Positions 5,040 to 7,313 of a stretch of DNA of 7,313 nucleotides are shown here, one piece after another. A model generated the notes under the pieces. That model was not told the origin of the DNA. It searched no databases and was given only the letters and a program-made list of their open reading frames with translations. Numbering within the stretch: the first letter of the stretch is position 1; every line of letters starts with the position of its first letter. The DNA is from Pseudomonadota bacterium. Lineage in GTDB: Bacteria; Pseudomonadota; Gammaproteobacteria; Arenicellales; Poriferihabitantaceae. A program made the position numbers and the translations under genes. The stretch covers positions 1-7,313 of the forward strand of contig JAAELZ010000583.1 of NCBI GenBank assembly GCA_024226105.1. The letters run 5' to 3'.

Positions 5040-7313
5040 GTAAACAAAATCCCGGCCTGAAAACTCTGGGCCTGTTCAGCATCATATTGTTGATTGCCGG
5101 AACCTTCCTGTTCCTGGTGGCGCTGGCGCATTACTGGCAGGTCACGCTCAAAGAGCGTACCGATTTCAAAAATAACGAAATCTCCAGTGTATTACACGGA
5201 AAAACGGCTGTAGAGCAAAAACTCGTTGGTGTCGTCAGCGATATAAATTATCTTGCGGCCTACGGTCAGCACTACCAGACCCGCTACGGCAAGGCCTATT
5301 CTTTATTCGACGAGAATAATGCACAAAAACGAGCATTAACCCGGTTCCTGCGCGTATTCAGTGATGAAAAAAAGGTGTACGATCAGATTCGTTTCCTTGA
5401 TCCCGAGGGTAACGAGAAAATACGGATTAACTACAACGATGGCTCACCCTACCCGGTTGCGGTTCCGGATTTACAGAACAAATCTTCACGTTATTACTTT
5501 CGAGATATCCAGGCATTGGGCAAGGGTGAACTCTATATTTCACCGCTTGATCTGAATATTGAGAATGGAGAAATAGAGATACCCTACAAGCCCGTCATTC
5601 GCGTGGCAAAATCTGTGTACAACGCCCAGAAGCAGTACAAAGGTTCGTTGTTGCTTAATGTAATAGGCAATGAACTTTTACAGGCTTTTCGCGATGCAAC
5701 GGATTCAGCCAGAAAGCATATCATGTTGGTAAACAAGGAGGGTTACTGGATCAGCAGTCCGAATAAAGAACAGGAATGGGGTTTTATGTTTGACCGCCCG
5801 GACAACTTCGCGACGCTTTTCCCCTATGCGTGGGATTCACTTAAGAATAAACCCGAAGGCCAGATCAACACCGCCAACAACTTGATCACCTATACCACGA
5901 TCTACCCCCTTCCCGAGGCATTTCAAACAGGTTCAACGCCGCGCTGGAAAGTAATCTCGGTGGTGCCGCGCTCCCACCCGGCACTACGGGGTGCATTTGG
6001 GAAATATCGATTTTTATATGGCTCTATACTACTGCTGCTTGCCATGGGTTCCTGGTTGTTGGCCAGCACCATTGTCCGGCATCGACAGTCGCAGATGCAG
6101 GTCGCATTCGAGCAGCGCTTCAGACAGGTTCTTGAACACATTGATTTGCTGGCGGTGGGAATGGATATCAATGGAACGATTACGTTCTGTAATCAGGCAC
6201 TGGCGCAGCTAACCGGCTGGAGCCGGGAGGAAATGCTCGGTAAAAACTGGTTTGAAACCTACCTGTCACATGAATATCGCTCCACAGCGCGACAAATAAT
6301 GCGAGATCTCTACTCCGGTGTGATCGATGAAATCTCAGAGGATGCATTGGTTCAAAATCGCAACGGCGAATTACGCAAGGTCGAGTGGAACCATACCCTG
6401 ATGAAAGATGCGGATGGTGAAATTATCGGCTTGACCTGTATCGGTGAAAATGTCACCGACATCCGGGCACAGGAAAAGCAGATACTCACGCTTTCCCGGG
6501 CTGTCGAACAAAGCCCTGTGGTGGTGATGATCGTCGACACACGCGGCGAGATTGAGTATGTTAACCCCCGGTTTACCGAGGTGACGGGGTATATCCTGGA
6601 GGAAGTTGTCGGGCGAAACCCAAGTATGTTGCGGTCCGACACCGACGCCGATGACAAAAAGTATAAACATCTCTGGAAATCCATTAAGTCCGGGAAGACC
6701 TGGCACGGCATTTTTAAAAACCAGAAGAAAAACGGCGAAATTTACTGGGCATCGGCCAGTATCTCTGCGTTAAGGGATGGAAAAGGCAAAATCGTAAATT
6801 ATATCGGTGTACAGGAAGATATAAGCGAACGTCGCAAACTTGAATCGGAACTGGAGCAACGTAATGCTGAAGTCGCCCGCTCTAAAACGCTCGCAATCGT
6901 TGGCCGCATGGCGTCAATGGTCGCACATGATCTTCGTAACCCCCTGTCGTCTATAAAAATGAGCCTGCAAATTCTGAGCAAACCCGGCCAGGATGGTAAC
7001 GAAGCATACACCCGGGAATACAGCCAGGAATTACGGGAAATCGCCCTGGATCAAGTCGGTTACATGGAAAATAATCTTAATGACATGCTTAACTATGCAC
7101 GCCCACCTGCCCTGAAACCCCAATGGCTGGATTTTAAAAACGTGATGAACGAAACCATCAATATGCTTCAGGGTGTGATTAAAAAACACAATGCTGTGGT
7201 ACAGGTCAATATTCAGACGGGGTTGCCGACCCTTTATGCAGATCAAAGCAAGCTCAGGCTCATTTTCTCTAACCTGATCAGCAACGCCATACAAGCCGCG
7301 GCCCAATCAGGCA
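5030..7313 (+). CDS. Membrane sensor histidine kinase, Cache-PAS-PAS-HisKA-HATPase (3' partial)
   Basis: The frame runs without a stop from ATG 5030 to the window edge, giving 761 codons. Residues about 13-35 form membrane segment 1 (LFSIILLIAGTFLFLVALA) and about 328-349 segment 2. The roughly 290 residues between them read as a periplasmic double-Cache-type sensor (FLDPEGNEKIRINY, SRYYFRDIQ, RPDNFA). Two PAS domains follow: about 360-480 (GMDINGTITFCNQALAQLTG) and about 486-604 (DTRGEIEYVNPRFTEVTG, ending in the PAC-like GVQEDISERR). After a short coiled coil, the HisKA motif MVAHDLRNPLSS places the phospho-accepting histidine at H633. The N-box of the ATPase domain (FSNLISNAIQAA, N752) is just reached, so G boxes lie beyond the window. 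The ATG overlaps the stop of the preceding gene by 10 bases and has only a weak purine stretch upstream. A response regulator would be expected downstream. The ligand is unknown. Neither PAS shows a heme or flavin motif that I can recognise. Confidence 0.93.
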   Translation, partial: MSVSKQNPGLKTLGLFSIILLIAGTFLFLVALAHYWQVTLKERTDFKNNEISSVLHGKTAVEQKLVGVVSDINYLAAYGQHYQTRYGKAYSLFDENNAQKRALTRFLRVFSDEKKVYDQIRFLDPEGNEKIRINYNDGSPYPVAVPDLQNKSSRYYFRDIQALGKGELYISPLDLNIENGEIEIPYKPVIRVAKSVYNAQKQYKGSLLLNVIGNELLQAFRDATDSARKHIMLVNKEGYWISSPNKEQEWGFMFDRPDNFATLFPYAWDSLKNKPEGQINTANNLITYTTIYPLPEAFQTGSTPRWKVISVVPRSHPALRGAFGKYRFLYGSILLLLAMGSWLLASTIVRHRQSQMQVAFEQRFRQVLEHIDLLAVGMDINGTITFCNQALAQLTGWSREEMLGKNWFETYLSHEYRSTARQIMRDLYSGVIDEISEDALVQNRNGELRKVEWNHTLMKDADGEIIGLTCIGENVTDIRAQEKQILTLSRAVEQSPVVVMIVDTRGEIEYVNPRFTEVTGYILEEVVGRNPSMLRSDTDADDKKYKHLWKSIKSGKTWHGIFKNQKKNGEIYWASASISALRDGKGKIVNYIGVQEDISERRKLESELEQRNAEVARSKTLAIVGRMASMVAHDLRNPLSSIKMSLQILSKPGQDGNEAYTREYSQELREIALDQVGYMENNLNDMLNYARPPALKPQWLDFKNVMNETINMLQGVIKKHNAVVQVNIQTGLPTLYADQSKLRLIFSNLISNAIQAAAQSG

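Larger units (their letters stand above)
2001..5045 (+). other. Four tight gene junctions indicating one coupled transcript
   Basis: Stop TAG 2011-2013 is one base from ATG 2015; stop TGA 3269-3271 shares its A with ATG 3271; stop TGA 4675-4677 is 8 bases from ATG 4686; and ATG 5030 lies 10 bases inside the preceding gene, whose stop is TAA 5037-5039. None of the four starts has a strong AGGAGG-like site. This fits translational coupling from an upstream promoter outside the window, and it ties the kinase to the three tetrapyrrole-linked genes. No hairpin with a T run is visible at any junction. Confidence 0.8.

Noticed and set aside
6352..6711. Minus-strand open frames opposite the PAS region
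   Set aside because: The plus strand here encodes clear PAS domains; the antisense products have no motif I recognise.
1..7313. CRISPR, tRNA, rRNA, insertion sequence or attachment sites
   Set aside because: No direct-repeat array, cloverleaf, transposase or terminal inverted repeats were seen, and coding sequence fills essentially the whole window.

Overview
The window holds five genes, all on the plus strand and packed end to end. Junctions run from an 8-base gap to a 10-base overlap, so the set reads as one polycistronic unit. The first gene enters from the left edge and the last leaves at the right edge. The protein families, the Cache/PAS histidine kinase and the roughly balanced base composition suggest a proteobacterium. 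A gammaproteobacterium with respiratory or chemolithotrophic metabolism is my best guess. That is an inference from gene content; no marker gene is present.

Layout: (1) 1-2013, a 5'-truncated protein with two universal-stress-protein (USP) domains followed by five copies of a small domain resembling PCP_red, the C-terminal domain of the dark-operative protochlorophyllide reductase subunit ChlB/BchB. (2) 2015-3271, a radical SAM/SPASM protein of the NirJ/AhbC/AhbD type (heme d1 and alternative heme synthesis), ending in one more PCP_red-like domain. (3) 3271-4677, an FAD-dependent oxidoreductase of the oxygen-dependent protoporphyrinogen oxidase family (HemG/HemY, PPOX). (4) 4686-5039, a small protein with one membrane segment and a probable periplasmic tail carrying two cysteines. 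(5) 5030-7313, a membrane-bound Cache-PAS-PAS-HisKA sensor histidine kinase, cut at the window edge inside its ATPase domain.

The most interesting point is the shared PCP_red-like domain. It appears five times in the USP protein and once in the adjacent radical SAM enzyme, and the next gene is a porphyrinogen oxidase. Three neighbouring genes therefore each carry a link to tetrapyrrole chemistry, yet no chlorophyll-synthesis gene is visible. I infer a heme/tetrapyrrole modification or handling module in which the USP protein may be a nucleotide-responsive scaffold, followed by a membrane sensor. The substrate and the signal cannot be read from the sequence.

No RNA gene, insertion sequence, CRISPR array, promoter or terminator could be supported. 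No stretch longer than 8 bases lies outside a gene, so the operon promoter must be upstream of the window and any terminator downstream.
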